The notes under the pieces: generated by a model | The model's input: only the letters and a program-made list of their open reading frames with translations | Told to the model about the DNA's origin: nothing | Databases searched by the model: none | Position numbers and translations under genes: made by a program | From: Deuterostichococcus epilithicus | Taxonomy: Eukaryota > Chlorophyta > Trebouxiophyceae > Prasiolales > Stichococcaceae | NCBI GenBank assembly: GCA_033439295.1 | Contig: JAVTLE010000011.1 | Span: 1,426,082 to 1,490,081, forward strand | Direction: 5' to 3' | Length of the DNA stretch: 64,000 bases | In this document: positions 45,970-58,628 of the stretch, piece by piece | Layout of the letters: each line of letters starts with the position of its first letter | Position numbering within the stretch: position 1 is the stretch's first letter

Positions 45970-46613
45970 TTACTTGGACCCTTGATCTTTCTTGCCGCCC
46001 GCACCCTTCTCTGCCCCCTGTGGGAAATCGATTTCCGCTGGAGCATCGTCGACCGCCTGCAGAATCACATGAGAGCGAAAAGGCTGCAGTTCGTCTGACG
46101 GCGCTTGCGGCTGCGTATTGTACGATGATGAAATGGGCATTGGCGACGGTCCGTCTGAAACCCCAGATCGTCCCGCATGCTGTGCAGTGTGTGGTAGAAG
46201 AGATAGCGAAAGCAACGTCAACACATGCTTGCACTTGCCTTGTTTTTGTCCGGCACTGGCTTGCTGCCATGGTCCTTTGCGGCCGGCACCTCACTGGGTG
46301 GCCTGGTCTGCCCCTGATCCTTAGGAGTGGCTCGCATTTGCGATGCAGGTCTCCTGTTTGCTTGGGGTGCAGATGTGCTGTGGCCGAAGCGGCATGAGAG
46401 CTGCGTGCAGGTGAACATCGTGGTGATCTGATCTGATGCTGATCACGCCTCAACAATCAGTGGGCTCACAGTCAGATCTCCACTTTGCACATTCGCCGTT
46501 TCTTCTGCGGTTGTAAACTCTACGGCAAAAGGCCCTTCTTCGTCCAAATGCCCTGCATGGATCCAGCTTCCATCTGGCTTCAGAAGCAGGGATATGAGAT
46601 GAAATCCTCACCG
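45970..46613 (-). CDS. Small protein of unknown function, 5' end unresolved
   Basis: Three minus-strand exons are supported: an upstream exon ending at 46470, then 46400-46239 and 46056-45970. The last two join in phase. The first reads KPDGSWIHAGHLDEEGPFAV and EFTTAEETANVQSGDLT. The second is Pro/Lys-rich (ATPKDQGQTRPPSEVPAAKD). The end is VDDAPAEIDFPQGAEKGAGG followed by KKDQGSK and stop. The intron between the last two exons has a near-perfect GC donor (AAG|GCAAGT). I do not recognise the family. The tail is charged and probably disordered. The first coding exon and start codon could not be placed; coding may begin upstream of 46613. Confidence 0.45.
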
Positions 46614-47008
46614 CCAAGTGCCCCAACGCCCTCGTTCGACTCTCCAATGCCAATGCAACGCAGCTGTTTGCAGCTGTCAAACCTGTCAGCTCGCGCCAAC
46701 CAACGTGATACATAAGTGCAAGCCTGCAGGCAGTTCGATCTCATCTATCGTAGGCCTTTGCCCCCACCATCGAACGGCGATTCCTTTCTGCGACCGAGCA
46801 GATCTCTGTCACCATGTTTGGCGAGTCTCCAAGCGGCATGGAGGCACGTACCACCCTGAGTTGAATCAAAGATCCGAATGAGACGCCAATTTCATCTGCC
46901 GACTTGACGACACCGGCGGTGTCTTGGGAAACCCATGATTTGCAGAAGGAAATGAAAACTAGTCCGCCCAGCCGTGCTCATTCTAAGATCTGGCTACATA
47001 TGCTGCAG
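46614..47008. other. Region between two divergent genes, starts unresolved
   Basis: About 395 bases should hold the promoters and first exons of the small minus-strand gene and the plus-strand coiled-coil gene. A plus ATG at about 46949 is in frame with the first coiled-coil exon and is a possible start. I cannot choose between this and an upstream exon. Confidence 0.3.
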
Positions 47009-50000
47009 GTGAAACGCCTCCGGGCGAGGATTGTGCAAATGGAAAATTCGCTGACGGTTGCGCAGCAGGCCGAAAGCAAGGCCAAGGCCGATCTGGCACA
47101 CCTGCGGCAGGTACGTGTGGTATTGCGAGAGCATTGCAGGGATATCTGCACGGGTTGACTCTGTGCAGTCTTGATTTCGGCATTGCAAGAGGTTTGTGCT
47201 GTGGCCTCCAGACTCTCCGCCAGCGCGGCGGCCTGCAGCAGCGGCAGCAGCAGCAGCAGCAGTCAGTCGCACCGCCGCAGACGGCGGCGCCCCCCGCAGA
47301 GCCAGCAACGATCCCGTCTGCAGACCATCAGCAAGACCCGTCCGGGCTTTCCACAGCAGTTGCAGTAATGCAGCAGGAGACGGCAGATGCGCTGGCAGCG
47401 GCAGAGGCGGCACACGCTGAGGCGGAGCGCGCGCAACTGCGCGAGCAGATCAAGGTGAGTGCGTGTGAGCAAGCGTGCTGCCAGGCCGGCTCTGTGCAGT
47501 GACATGAAGGCCGTAGCAAATAGCTGGAATTCGAGACCATCTGCCGATTGTGCAGGCATCGGAGCTGGCAGAGCTGAGGGCGGAACTGACTGACGCAAAG
47601 CAGAAGGCAGAAATGTCACAGGCCCTCTACTCCCGCTCGGTTGACGCAGACTCTGCCGAGCGCCAGGTGTGGCGGTGCCATCCTCTAAGCTTCAAAGCTC
47701 TAACAGCTAATCAACAGCCTCAACTGCTGGCTGCAATATGCGCAAGATGCGTCCTCCGGCTGGCACACAGCTGCAGGCAATCGGGCTTGTCACCTGCGGA
47801 AAAGAAACATGGCACGTGTCCAACATTTTGTATTCATCAGCTCGAAGACTGCTGCTTGGGGCGTTCACAGGTGCAGAACCTGCAGAAGACGTCAGCGCTG
47901 CAGCTCGACAACATGCAGGCGCTGCAGCACAAGCTGGCCGCTGCCCGATCAGAGGTGGGTTGCATCAAGTAGCTGTGCCGGCGCACCCTGCGCCAGGCTG
48001 CAAGTGTTGGGAACCTCTGGGCGCTGAATCTGGACTGCAATCTTGCCTGGAGCTGGCCCCCAAGCCGGGCGTGCGCTGCACTGCAGGCGGGGGCCATGCC
48101 ATTGTCTCTTGCAGGACAGCGTCAATCGCTGTCGCTTCACTGCAGGCGGAGGCCAAGGAGAACGAGCTGCAGCGCCTGACGGGGGCGGTGGAGGAGGCTC
48201 GGGCTGATGCCGCTGGCGAGAGGGAAAAGGGCGCAACGCTGCGGGAGCGGCTGTCAGCGGCGCTGGCGGCCATCTCCACGCTGGAGGGCCGGGCCGCTGG
48301 CGCCAAAGCAGACTCGCAGAAGGCGTTTTCGAACATGCAGGCAACCAACCAGAATCTTCATGCCGGGCTTGTCCGAAAGCCCGTTCTCCAAGAATACCAC
48401 CGTGCAACAAGCCAGTTCAACGCTCATAGGCCGCAACGCTCATGCGCCGCCGCCGTCACTCAGCCCGCCGTCACTCAGACAGCGGTTTGACACAAGCATC
48501 GCTGCTTGGACTCACCAGTGGGAACTGGACTGGTGCCTCCTGGCGCAGGCGGCGGTCGCGGCGCTGCAGAACGAACGCGATGCGCTGCTGCAGAAAGCAG
48601 CCGTGGCAGGGCAGCAGGCGGACGCCGTGAAGGACGCGCTGACGGCGAAAGACCGCAGGATCGCGGACCTGCGCTGCGAGGTCGACCGCCAGGGTGCTCG
48701 CTGCGCCGCGCTGGACACCAAATGCAAGGCGCGCATGCTTCATGTCAGGATTATGACAGTAAGTGAAACAGTTGCACCACCCTAGCTTGAAGTTTCTGTT
48801 CTGCACTGCGCTGCACTGCGCATGTTCCGGCCCCACGACCTTGTGGACCCTGCAACCCAAAATCAGGGTTCAGGCCCAAGAACCCCTATCCATGAATGTG
48901 ACTCTGCGTTGGCACCAAGCAGGAGCTGGAGGATATGTGCGAGCAATCGGAAACAGCGGCCGATGCCGCGAGGAGGGAGGCGGACGGCGAGCGAGCCGAC
49001 GCCGAGTCCGCAGCCAGGAAGGCGGCTGCCCGCTCACAACAGCTGGAGGCCTCGCTGGCGGACGTGCGGCAGCGTATTCAAGAGGCGCAGGTGATTGCAG
49101 TCTACACTCCGCCTCCGCTTGCCCTTCATGGCTACCTTTGAGCTAGTTGCCTCTGGTGCGCTCTGTTCCGCGATGCACATGCGTGTGAATCGCGCAGGAC
49201 GCAGCGGCAGTAGCCAGAGCGGCGGCGCAGGGCTCCGCCGAGGCAGCAGCGCAGGCGGAGGCTCGTGCCCAGGCGCTGGAGGCTGCGCGGGCGGCGGAGG
49301 AGCGCAGGTGCGCGGCCCTGCAGGAGGACCTGGCGCAGCTGGCCGACGTGGCGGATGCCACGGTGAGGATTGAGTTTCAGAGTTCGAGCAGCAAGTGTGG
49401 CGGATGCAACGGTGCGGTGGGCAACAGCATAGTTGTCTACTGCCCGAATATGGCTTGACACACAGGCGCCCAGGATGCTATTGGCAGAATGGCATTGGCA
49501 GGATGGTTATTGGGTGGTTGCGGAGGCTACCCTCTTGCCATTCAACCTGTGCAGGCGGCGCACGTCGCTGCGCTGGAGGCGTCGTGCGCAGGGCTGCAAG
49601 CGCGGCTGGGCGTCACAGACCAGCTGGCCGAAACGGCCACGGCGAGGGCAGCGGAACTGGCACAGGCGCGCGCCGAGATGACAACTAAGTTGGCGCACAT
49701 CGCGGGGCTGCGGGCGGAGCTCGACGACGAGCGAGGCCGCGTCCAGGCGCTCGCTCAGGTGTGAGGTGGTGATAGTGGCACCTTCTAAACATCATGTGCG
49801 CCCATCTGTATCGAGGCAGCGTCCGAGTTGGGCTCCAGTTGCGGCACTGGTCCGGTCTCGGCTTGCTTTTGTTCACCTGCCAGTCCTCGGGCGCAAGGCG
49901 ACACGTCAGCCTCGGCAGGGTCTGTGGCGCTGTCGCTGGGCGGTGCCGCTGCATCGTTTCTGCCACCCATTCAGTTTCGATGACATCCTCTGCTGTGGTC

Positions 50001-51009
50001 CGAGCCTTGAGTTCTGCCCTGCAGGAGCGCGACACGGCGCTCAGCGACCTGGCCGCGGCGATGCACGAGCTGGCCGACGTCCGGGCAGCAGTGTCACCCA
50101 CCAAATTGCGCATGTCCCGCAGCGACTCCGAGGACATCCCGGGCGAGGTGGGTTCACGGAGTGCTCGCAACAGCACCTGGATGACTCCGGTGTTGTTGCC
50201 AGCAGCAGCGCTGCACGGGCAAGGTTGCATTCGCTCAAAACACAGATTAGGGCAAGCGAGGTCGGTCTGCAGGCAAGCGCTGCCTTTCAGCAGTGCATGT
50301 CCTCACGACCAGGCCTTGCGACTTCGAGGTCGCCGTGAAAGCGTTTTCTCGATCAGACGCGCAGCTATTCATCGAGATATCACAATTGGCAAATAGGTGA
50401 ATGGCCGCGGGGGCGGGGGTTGGCCCTCGCCGACAGAGTACCTGAGCACGCGCCAGCCGCTGAGCCAGGACGCTGCCGACATGCACACCATTGCCGAGGC
50501 GGCAGCAGAGGTGGGCAGTGGCTCTCAACCTCCGGTTTGCATCTGCCAGAGATGGAACATGTGCTTCTGTTGGGTTCGGCTGCTGTCTGTGTGTCCCAGG
50601 TGTGTCCCAGAGCTCATTCGGGCTTGCACAGGCGCAATCCAACACGCCGCGCAGCCCTGCGGCCCTTCATGGGTCGTTGCCGGCGCCGCGGTCGCCAACA
50701 GCCGCCATAGAGTCGCTGACGCTCGCCGCATCGCCACCTGGGTTGCCCCGCTCGCCTGCCTCCAGGCTCGCATCCCCATCAGCCGCCACTGCCAGCCCGA
50801 TGGCGGGGGGCGATCCCCTTGGTGGTGCGCTGAACGAGGCGGCAGAGGTGACGGCAGACACCATGCCGAATGCAACAGGATCCTCCCCGCCGTCCCCGCC
50901 CGCCGACAAGGAGAACGATGCAGACGTCGATCTCAAGGAAGCGAGCGCTGAGGCAGCTGCCGAGGAATCCCGCCCACGGCGCTATGCCCTGCGCTCCACC
51001 AACCGTTGA
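47009..51009 (+). CDS. Long coiled-coil protein with KEN box and basic C-terminus
   Basis: About twelve exons, each mostly heptad-like and bounded by CAG acceptors and GT donors. Examples are 47009-47110 (VKRLRARIVQMENSLTVAQQ), about 47168-47454 (ending AEAAHAEAERAQLREQIK), about 47555-47665 (ASELAELRAELTDAKQKAEM), 47872-47950, 48150-48340, 48549-48740, 48932-49089, 49198-49361, 49555-49758, 50026-50146, 50401-50511 and 50600-51009. The last exon is Ser/Pro-rich, with several SP sites. It contains ADKENDADV, a KEN-box-like degradation signal, and ends PRRYALRSTNR. Such proteins are often centrosomal, spindle or nuclear-lamina components; KEN and SP sites fit cell-cycle control. No named family is recognised. 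The start is unresolved. A TGTAA at about 51494 may end the transcript. Confidence 0.6.
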
Positions 51010-51534
51010 GCGCTTGTGCGGCGGTGTCTCAGGAACTCTGCAGCCTGCACCCTTGGAGGCGAAGCAGCGTCGGCATTGCCTATCGTCACCACAGTCAGAT
51101 TTCCAGTCAGATTCGGGGGTGCTCGGTTGTTTGGTAGGCAACAAGGGCAAGGCATAAACCCGGTTTCAGACAATGAAGTCCGCACGCTCTACGTCTTCAG
51201 GTCTGCGAGCCAATTTCCGGTCCCAAGGAGGCTACCGCAACTCATTAGTCTGGTGTGTGAGAGCCATCTAGAGGTAGGTGTAGCAGCAGGGTAGCGGGCG
51301 GTAGCTCGGTCTGAGTGTGTGTAGGCAGCCTTCCGTGGACCCGTAGGATAGAAGAGGCAGTTAGGGCACCTGTGTTACGGTGCACTTTCAAGAGGTCATT
51401 GCTGAGATGCTGGTCCAGAGTGTCAGCTTCTGCATGCTTCTGGGATGGTGTATCATCGAGCAGATACTTCGACTGCCTCTGTCATGCTTTCTGGTTATGT
51501 AAGCCCTGTCACCCGGCGGCAGCGATTAGCGAAC
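51010..51534. other. Intergenic between convergent genes, no gene seen
   Basis: These 525 bases separate the stops of the coiled-coil gene and the kinase gene. One TGTAA on the plus strand near 51494 could be the polyadenylation signal of the coiled-coil gene. Nothing else is supported. Confidence 0.4.
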
Positions 51535-54500
51535 TTAGCTCCAGAAAGAGCCTCCAGCTTTCCCGCGCGTGCCAAATGCGCTGGGCTCGAAGCCCAGGCC
51601 GCTGCTGTTGACGGCATTCGCTGCTGTACCGCTGGCACTGCCAAAGCCCTCGCTGCTGTCAAACCTAAGGACGCCCCGATCGGGCGAGGGTTCACGAGAG
51701 GAGCTGGCTGACAACCGTCCGAAGGCGTCGTCCAGGGGTGCGACGGCAGCTGGCGGTGCCGCCGCACCATGATCAAAAGCCACCCAGCTGCTGCCCGATG
51801 CCCCGGCTGTCCCATTCTGCAGCAGGATCCAATCAGAAACATTTGAACATAGTCCTGTGGCTGTCTGCCAGGTCAGAAGCCATGGGAATGACTTGCAAAA
51901 TCGTCAGAGTGACAGTGTTCTCCCCCAATCACATGCCACAAGAGTCACTGACGAGGCGGCCTGCAGCTGAAAGCAGAGCTCCTCCCACCCACCTGTTCCG
52001 CTGAGGCACCGCCAGGGGCCTGCCGCTGGGCCCCCAGCTGCGCCTTGAGCTGCTTGATGAGCGTCTGCTGCTTCTGGACCGTGTCCCTCAGCTGCGCATT
52101 CTGCCGCTGCGAGTCTGCCAGCTGCGCCTGCAGCGTCACCGCATCGCCCGCTGGCAATCCGCCGCTGGTGCGCCACTGCTCTGGGGCCAGCTGCGGCGCC
52201 CGCTGGGGCGGCAGCTCCCTGCTGGCCGACCTCTGCGCTGCTGGCAGGGCAGCTGTGCCGCTGCCGCTGTTTGTGCGGCCCGACGCAAGTGGTGTAGCCG
52301 ATGGTTGCCGCGCTGGGCTGCGCTGGTGTGCTGCCGGCGGCGGCGGCGCCTGCTGCGGCGGCGGGCCAAAGGTGGCAAAGGGGGCGGGCTGTGCTGCCAT
52401 ACCCGCATCCCACTGCCTGCGGCTGTCTGCAGCCACAGTGCATACCCATGGTCACTGGTTCATGAGATGCGACTCGACCTCATGGAACCGCTCGGCGACA
52501 TATGCCTCAACTCCAGCCGTGGCACCACACAGGCTCACCTGAACTGGCAGGCGCGAAATTCGGCGGCTGCTGCTGCTGCTGCTGCTGCTGCTGGGGCCCC
52601 GAGGTTTCCTCCGCCAGGGCCTTGCGGGCGCGCCGCAGCACCAGCTCAATGTCTGGCCGGTCGTCCGGGTGCACCTGGGATGTGCATCCACACTGAAATG
52701 AAGCTTCGTCATACAAAGTTGTACGCAGCCACTTGGGGCTGAGAGCCGATGCCTGTCATGGATCTTAGGCAGCGTTTGGCCCTGCCACAGGCTGTTGCGA
52801 GCTCAGCAGTCAGCATCTCCATTGACGCGCTGGTCTGCTATCAGTGAAAAAGCGCCGGCTTCCGAGCAGCATCTGCAAGAGAAATTTGTTACTGCCAAGC
52901 CGCACCAGTCGGGCAGCGCAAAAACATGCCACCACACACGCTCCCAGCAACGATGGAGCGCATCATCAGTGCGCGAGCGGGTAGGATGCACTCATGCAGG
53001 GTCAATCGGGCATGCAACATGCCGCCAGTTGCATTAAAAGTAGCTAGATGTTGGCTATCAACACCTGCAGCAGGTCGCGTACGAGGTTTGTGATCGCCGC
53101 GCCGCGCGAGTCTGGGAGCGCGTAGTCACCATTCAGGATCTGCAGCTTGGCCTCTGGCGGAAACGGCAGCTGGCCGTAGGCTATGTTGTACAGCAGGCAG
53201 CCCAGCGCCTGCATGGCGTGCATACAAAGGATAGCGATTCGCAGCACTCCTGGGTCGGCTGTTCTGCGATATGCCCTGGCACATGCAGTGCGCGCGCGCA
53301 ATGCCAGCCCTGCAGCGGGCAGCGGCGAGCAGGCACGTTGCCAGAACAAGTGCTCAATAGCTGGCGATGAGGCGAACATTCGTGTTTTCAGTGTGTTTCC
53401 TCGACCAGCATTCCGGGGCCCATACGATCGCTCACGCACCCACAGGTCCACGCGGTGGTCGATGGGGACCCGCGAGTACAGGTCGTACATTTCCGGTGCA
53501 CGGTGTGATGGCGTCGTGTGCCTCCTGATGTCGTCCTGCAGCGACAAGTATAGCGTAGTTGAAATGAATAATCCCTGGTGGTTGAGGTATTGTAGATGCT
53601 CCCAATGTGCGGACGGCAGCATGCAGATGCTCTTGCCCCTAGCGACCCGCAAAGCGCTCGACAGGTGAATTTCAGCTTTCAGACAGCCAGGCAGATGAGC
53701 AGGGCCTCACCTCGGCTAAGCCCATTTGCTCTGCGCCGGGCGAGCGCAGCGCGCTGTTGGTGGCGCTGCCGAAGTCGCAGAGGAGCCAGTCGCCGCTGGC
53801 GTGCAGCATCACGTTCTCCGCCTTCAGGTCCCTGCACAGGCGCCGACAGGGTTGTCAGCCAGCAGGATTTGTGTACCTATACAGGAAGGATATGGACCCA
53901 TGGCAGCAATGTGTGGCGTGCATGCCATTTCCTGGGTGCACCTCAGTAGCTCATGGGACGCCGCACGCACAGCGATACTTGGGCCAGTGCATCGATGGCG
54001 GGCCAGAACACGGCAGGGGACGCCCCTGCACTGCGCACCTGTGGGCGATCGGCGGCGCGTGGCTGTGCATGCAGGCGACACCGGTGCAGATGTCGGCAAA
54101 AATTTTGAGCACCGCCTTGTCCGGCAGCGTGCCTTGTGCGGCGTCCAGCACATTCAACAGGGTACCGTCGCACAGGTCCATGAGCAGAAACGCCTCAGAC
54201 TCCTGCATGCAGCGTGGGGTCAGTCACAAGGCCGCCATCATGCGGCAGGAGAGGAAAGTAAGGGTCACAGCTCTCACACAAGCGGATGCGAAAGGCTCAT
54301 CCGACGAGCACCCGCGGCTCAGGTGCATATCCGGAGGCTGTCGCTGTGTGCAACACCTGGTTGGATGGGCCAGCAAAGGCAACGGAGCGCAGCGTCAAGA
54401 TGTTAGGGCTGCCGCGGAGCGCCTTCATTATGGCGACCTCCTTCTTGATGTGCGCCACAGCCTCATGGTCGCCACCTAATCGTGCATGCTTCAGCGCCAG

Positions 54501-54854
54501 CATCTGCGCACATGGAGCAGCGCCTTGATGACCGCTAAGGGCATGTCTGCACTAAGCCTGTGATGTAGCGTGAGGATCCAGCAGGCCTGTAAGGGCAGTG
54601 CAGATCTCTATGGTACCTTCTGAGTAGTGGCGTCCTGCACGCGGTAGACGGAGGCAAAACCGCCCTCCGCCAACAGGGCATCCACCCTGACTGAGTAGGG
54701 ACCCACCTGCAAATTTGCATGCATGTAGTCCTGAATACGGTTCACTGCGCATGTGTTGCTGATGCGTTTGCAAGATGGCACATGTGCCTCCAGAACGCAC
54801 CCGGATGATCCTGCCGATCAGTCCAATTTCCTTCTTCTTGCGCATGAAGTTCAT
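51535..54854 (-). CDS. NAK-family (AAK1/GAK-like) Ser/Thr protein kinase
   Basis: Ten exons on the minus strand: 54854-54801, 54706-54617, 54503-54357, 54202-54039, 53831-53711, 53535-53440, 53208-53065, 52674-52539, 52426-51993 and 51816-51535. They sum to 555 residues. The kinase domain spans residues about 20-290: Gly loop AEGGFASVYR, Lys53 in ALKHA, HRDLKAEN (Asp153), CDFGSA (Asp171), RAPEMYDLYS and a subdomain IX WALGCLLY. The NAK style fits adaptor-associated kinases that phosphorylate the AP2 mu subunit in clathrin endocytosis. After the domain come a CAG-encoded Gln run of eight or nine, a Pro/Gln-rich region, a coiled-coil segment (LQAQLADSQRQNAQLRDTVQ) and a Ser/Gly/Phe-rich end with DDAFG and WVAF, which resemble short endocytic-adaptor motifs. 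Substrates are inferred from the family. Confidence 0.88.
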
Positions 54855-55284
54855 GGCTGCACCGCTGCAGCAACGAGTGTCACGATGTGCAGCTCGCCAA
54901 GCTCCTGTGCAAGGCGTCTCGTCTCGCCTCTCGACACAGGAGCTCTACTTCGATCGACCCAGCAGAGTTGCTCTGTGTAGACCAGACAGCCTGGATGCAA
55001 GTCAATATCACAGATGTTTGTGTTTCAGCGCAGCTGTGCCTGTGCAAACTGACGTCTGTCTGCACGCGGAAATATGTTGTGAAGTGAAGTGAGTGAAGTT
55101 ACTTACTTGTTACCTTACTTGTTGAAATGTCTCGGAGTTTGCACTTCAACTGTTCAACACGAATGCGAGGTGCCAGAAAGCCGTCACAGTTGCTGCTTCT
55201 ATCAGAGGTTCTAGAGCCACTCGGAGAATTTGTCTGCAGCGTGAACCCCCTCGCGCATCGCTGCTGTCTGAACTTCGAATCCCG
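54855..55284. other. Divergent intergenic region
   Basis: These 430 bases separate the kinase and ataxin-10 start codons. A short run near 55079-55130 is built from GTGAAG and TTACTT steps. No gene is seen. Confidence 0.4.
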
Positions 55285-58169
55285 ATGCCCGGCCTACCGA
55301 CGTTGACAGAAGCACAGCTGGAGCAGCTGGCGACCGACAGCAGGGATGCAGCCCTGACACAGCAGCTGCTGCAAGAGCATGTTCCCGAGCATGTCATGGC
55401 CCTGTTGGCGCAGCACGTCAGCAGCATGACGGTAGTGGGACCAGGCGCCGCACCGCTGACGCCAGCGCAGCAGAATAGCCTGCTGTATGCATTGCGCATC
55501 GTGCGCAACCTGTGCGCGGCCGGCGAGGCGGCTGTGAAGCAGCTGTCGCGGGCGAGCGCTGCTGCGCTGCTGTCGGCATCGGCATGCGTCCTGCTGACGG
55601 CTCACCCGGGTGCGCCATCGGCGGTCGACCTGGCCACAGCCCAGACGTTGCGGAGAAGGACAAGAAGCGCATGACTGGCGACTTTCAGCGGCCGCAGCAA
55701 AGCTCCACTCACCTCAGCGTGCTTCGTGTGGCAATGCAGGAGAGGGCCAGGTGTTGAACGCCAACATGCAGGCACTGGCCAACTTCGTCACCGGCGGCCC
55801 GGCGGCGGCCATAGCCATCTGGCAGGCACTCTTCCCGACGGCGCTGTCGTCCATAGCCAACAGCCATCCAGGCGGGGATTTTCTGCTGTCGGCGGATGAA
55901 CTGTGGCATCAGTCGATGGCATGGAGGGGAGGATTTTATGCGCAGCGCCCAAAGGCTCAGCAGTCAGAGTGTTGCGGCCGCAGAGCTGCACGACCTGGCG
56001 GGGTGCGTCATGTATCGGTGCGTGTCAGCGGCGGACGATGCGCAGCGCGACCTCCTGTCGCCCGCTGGCGCACGGCTGCTGCAGTCCCTGCTCACGCACG
56101 CGCCCGAGGTGCATGACTCCTATACCTTCGTGCCTGCTCCTCGGGCTCTCATGGTCAGCGTGCAACCTGTGCCACCTGGGTCGCTGCGAGAGCATGCTCT
56201 GTTGTCATTGCCATTTGCTCGAGCTCTTCACAGCAGGGACTGCAGCACTGACCTTACGGCCCCGCAGGGTCAGTCGCGCCTGTGGCTGCAGCAGCTGCTG
56301 GTGGAGGCCTGCATCGTGGGAGGACAGCTTGCAGCGGTGCGCGCCTAGTCTGCCAGCAATGCCTTCATGTGCATGTGCATGCCATGCCATGCCATGCCAT
56401 GCCATGCCATCACCATGAGCACCAACTCAGTGCCACGAGACGCTTTGCTTTCGCATCGGCATGGCTGCCAAAGCATGTTGTCAGTCCCGCCTCACCGAAT
56501 GAACACTGTGGCTTTGTACCCGTGGCACAGGTGCGGGAGGGCCTGCCGCCGGGGGCGGAGTCACTGCAGCTGCACCTCATTTGCGAGGAGCTGGAGTCTC
56601 GTGACACGCTGACGCTGGCGTCGCCCACTGCGGTGCGCTGGCTCCGCAGCAGTCCTGTCCCTGCAAGCTTGCATGGCACAGTACCTCTTCAGCTCTGTGT
56701 GCCGCAATACTGGACCTGTGGACTCCTGCCGCTGAGGCACAAGTCGCGCCCGGACGAATGGGAGAGCCAGGTGACAGGGCCTCGAATGCTGAGGGCTGAG
56801 GCATTGGGGCTGCTGCTGCATCAGGCGGCGCAGCTGGCGTCGGGGCTGGTCGAGCTGCTGACGCAGACAGCCGCCGCGGTTGCCAAAGCACGCGCGGCCA
56901 TGCATGCAGCCGCCGCCGAGCCTGCCGACGCCGGGGCGGACATCGCACAGGCGCATGCGGACCGCTTGGATGCGGTGCTGAAGGTCAGGCGCCCATCCCC
57001 GGCTGCTTGGCGCCTTGACGCCTCGAAATGCCGTGTTGTGCAACGCTCGCTCTGGCCGCCTGCGCCCCACACACTTTGTTGGTGCATCACAGCAGTCGTT
57101 TTGCTCTGCTTGACATGAGCGGAAAAGTCTCACAACGTCAAACCGTCGCATCGGAGTCGGACTGCGGGAACTGCTGCAAAAAGCCCCCGCCATCAACCTC
57201 CCTGCAGGTGGTGCGCGATCTCAGCGGCGTCGACCCGCGCGAAGGCTTGGGCACGGACCTGGACGTCACCTGGGCCATGTGCCAACGCGGCCTGGCAGCC
57301 CTGCTGCTGAACATGCTGCGCGCGCTGCCACCCATCACCAGGCCACCTCACAGCGGCGGCCCCCCGCCAGCGGCGCCCGCCGGGGTGCCGTCGCCATCCC
57401 TGCCGTCGGGGCTGCCGTACCAGGGCTACCGGAGCGACCTGGTGGCAGGTGAGCGGTCTTGCTGAATTCACAAAGGATTTTCTGGTGATTTGAGCCCTCG
57501 TCGTCTGCAGAACCGGAATGTGCCAGGCACTCCTTCAGAATGAGAGGCTCCAAGCGAAGCTGTGGCCTGCGGAGTTGCTGGCATGCACTGGCTCCGAAAT
57601 TGCAGAGGTGCATGGCCGTGCTTGCGTGCGCTGCACCAACGAGGTCAACTGGTGTTCACGAACTCCTTTGCTGGTGCCGCAGTGCTGGCAAACGCCGCTT
57701 TCGGGCGGCCGCCGGTGCAGGAGGAGATCAGCCGCAGCGGCGGCGTGGAGCTTCTGCTGGACCAGTGCCAGGTGACTGGAGAGCTGCCTCTGCGCCCCGG
57801 CAGCGCTGTGCTTCCTTGCAACGTTCCAGCAGCGCGTGGGAGCTGCCCGCAGACACCAGCGCACCCCTTGGCGGTCGCAACATTTTGGCGCTGCATTGGC
57901 GCCGCATCTTACGCTGTCGAAATGCAAGTCCAGGTTTTCCATGGCGTGTTGTGTAGATCGACGAGGCCAACCCGCTGGTGAAGGAGTGGGCGCTGTGGGG
58001 TGTGCGCAACCTGAGTGCAAATGCGGAGGTGAGAAAGACCATCGAGGAGCTGCAGGCTCAGGGCGTGGCCGCGAGCGACGTGCTGCAGGAGGCCGGCTAC
58101 GATCTGGAGCTGAATCAAGCCACCAAGCGGCCCCGGCTGTTACCTGCACACGGCCCTACAAACCTCTAG
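55285..58169 (+). CDS. ATXN10: Ataxin-10 homologue
   Basis: Nine exons: 55285-55609, 55740-55871, 55984-56108, 56268-56336, 56531-56632, 56771-56983, 57208-57448, 57683-57771 and 57957-58169. They sum to 502 residues, close to the usual 475. Most of the protein is predicted helical repeat (armadillo-like), with RIVRNLCAAGEAAVKQLSRA early on. The conserved C-terminal domain has LPYQGYRSDLVAVLANAAFG, VQEEISRSGGVELLLDQCQ and IDEANPLVKEWALWGVRNLS. Ataxin-10 acts in cytokinesis and cell survival in animals and is found across plants and algae. The intron 55872-55983 appears to have a GC donor (CAG|GCGGGG); this joins the exons in frame, but the donor context is weak. The intron 56337-56530 contains a pentanucleotide repeat. 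Confidence 0.88.
56376..56410 (+). repeat. Pentanucleotide (CCATG)n microsatellite in an ataxin-10 intron
   Basis: Around six or seven copies of the unit CCATG (also readable as ATGCC) lie in the fourth intron of the ataxin-10 gene. The array is short and slightly impure at its left edge (GTGCATGTGCATG). Confidence 0.85.
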
Positions 58170-58628
58170 AGACCAGAAGTCGGCAGAAGGTTGCCATTGA
58201 AGATTGACCGCAAGGTACCCCTCAAAGCCTCTATTACAAGTTATTACATTAAGTTATACAAGCTCCTTGGTGTTGCGATGGAAGCTGCTGAACAGGACCA
58301 CCCCCTCGTGAACACGACACATTCCACACTGGAGAATCACACACAAAATTTCGGCAGTCCGTCCACCCATAACACAGGCTTCTGTCCCTTCGGCCCATTG
58401 CGCCATCTGTTCGAAGCCTTGGTAGCCCCGGGGTAACCCCTTTGGGCGACATTCCTACGAAAGGCCTGGTGTACCCTGACGCCTGACCACGAGTCTGCAG
58501 TCTCTAGGGTACGTCAGCGCGAAGGTTGGAAATAGCATGTCAGCTCTGAGCGGCAGACCGAAGCTCATCTCAAGTGCTCCCCGTCATTCCTGCACAGCAG
58601 TCTCTGACTGCCGATGTGAACCACTAAA
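58170..58628. other. Intergenic between convergent genes; two TGTAA signals on minus strand
   Basis: These 459 bases lie between the ataxin-10 and phosphatase stops. The minus strand carries TGTAA at 58248-58244 and again at 58238-58234, about 385 nt past the phosphatase stop. They are candidate polyadenylation signals. No gene is seen. Confidence 0.45.
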
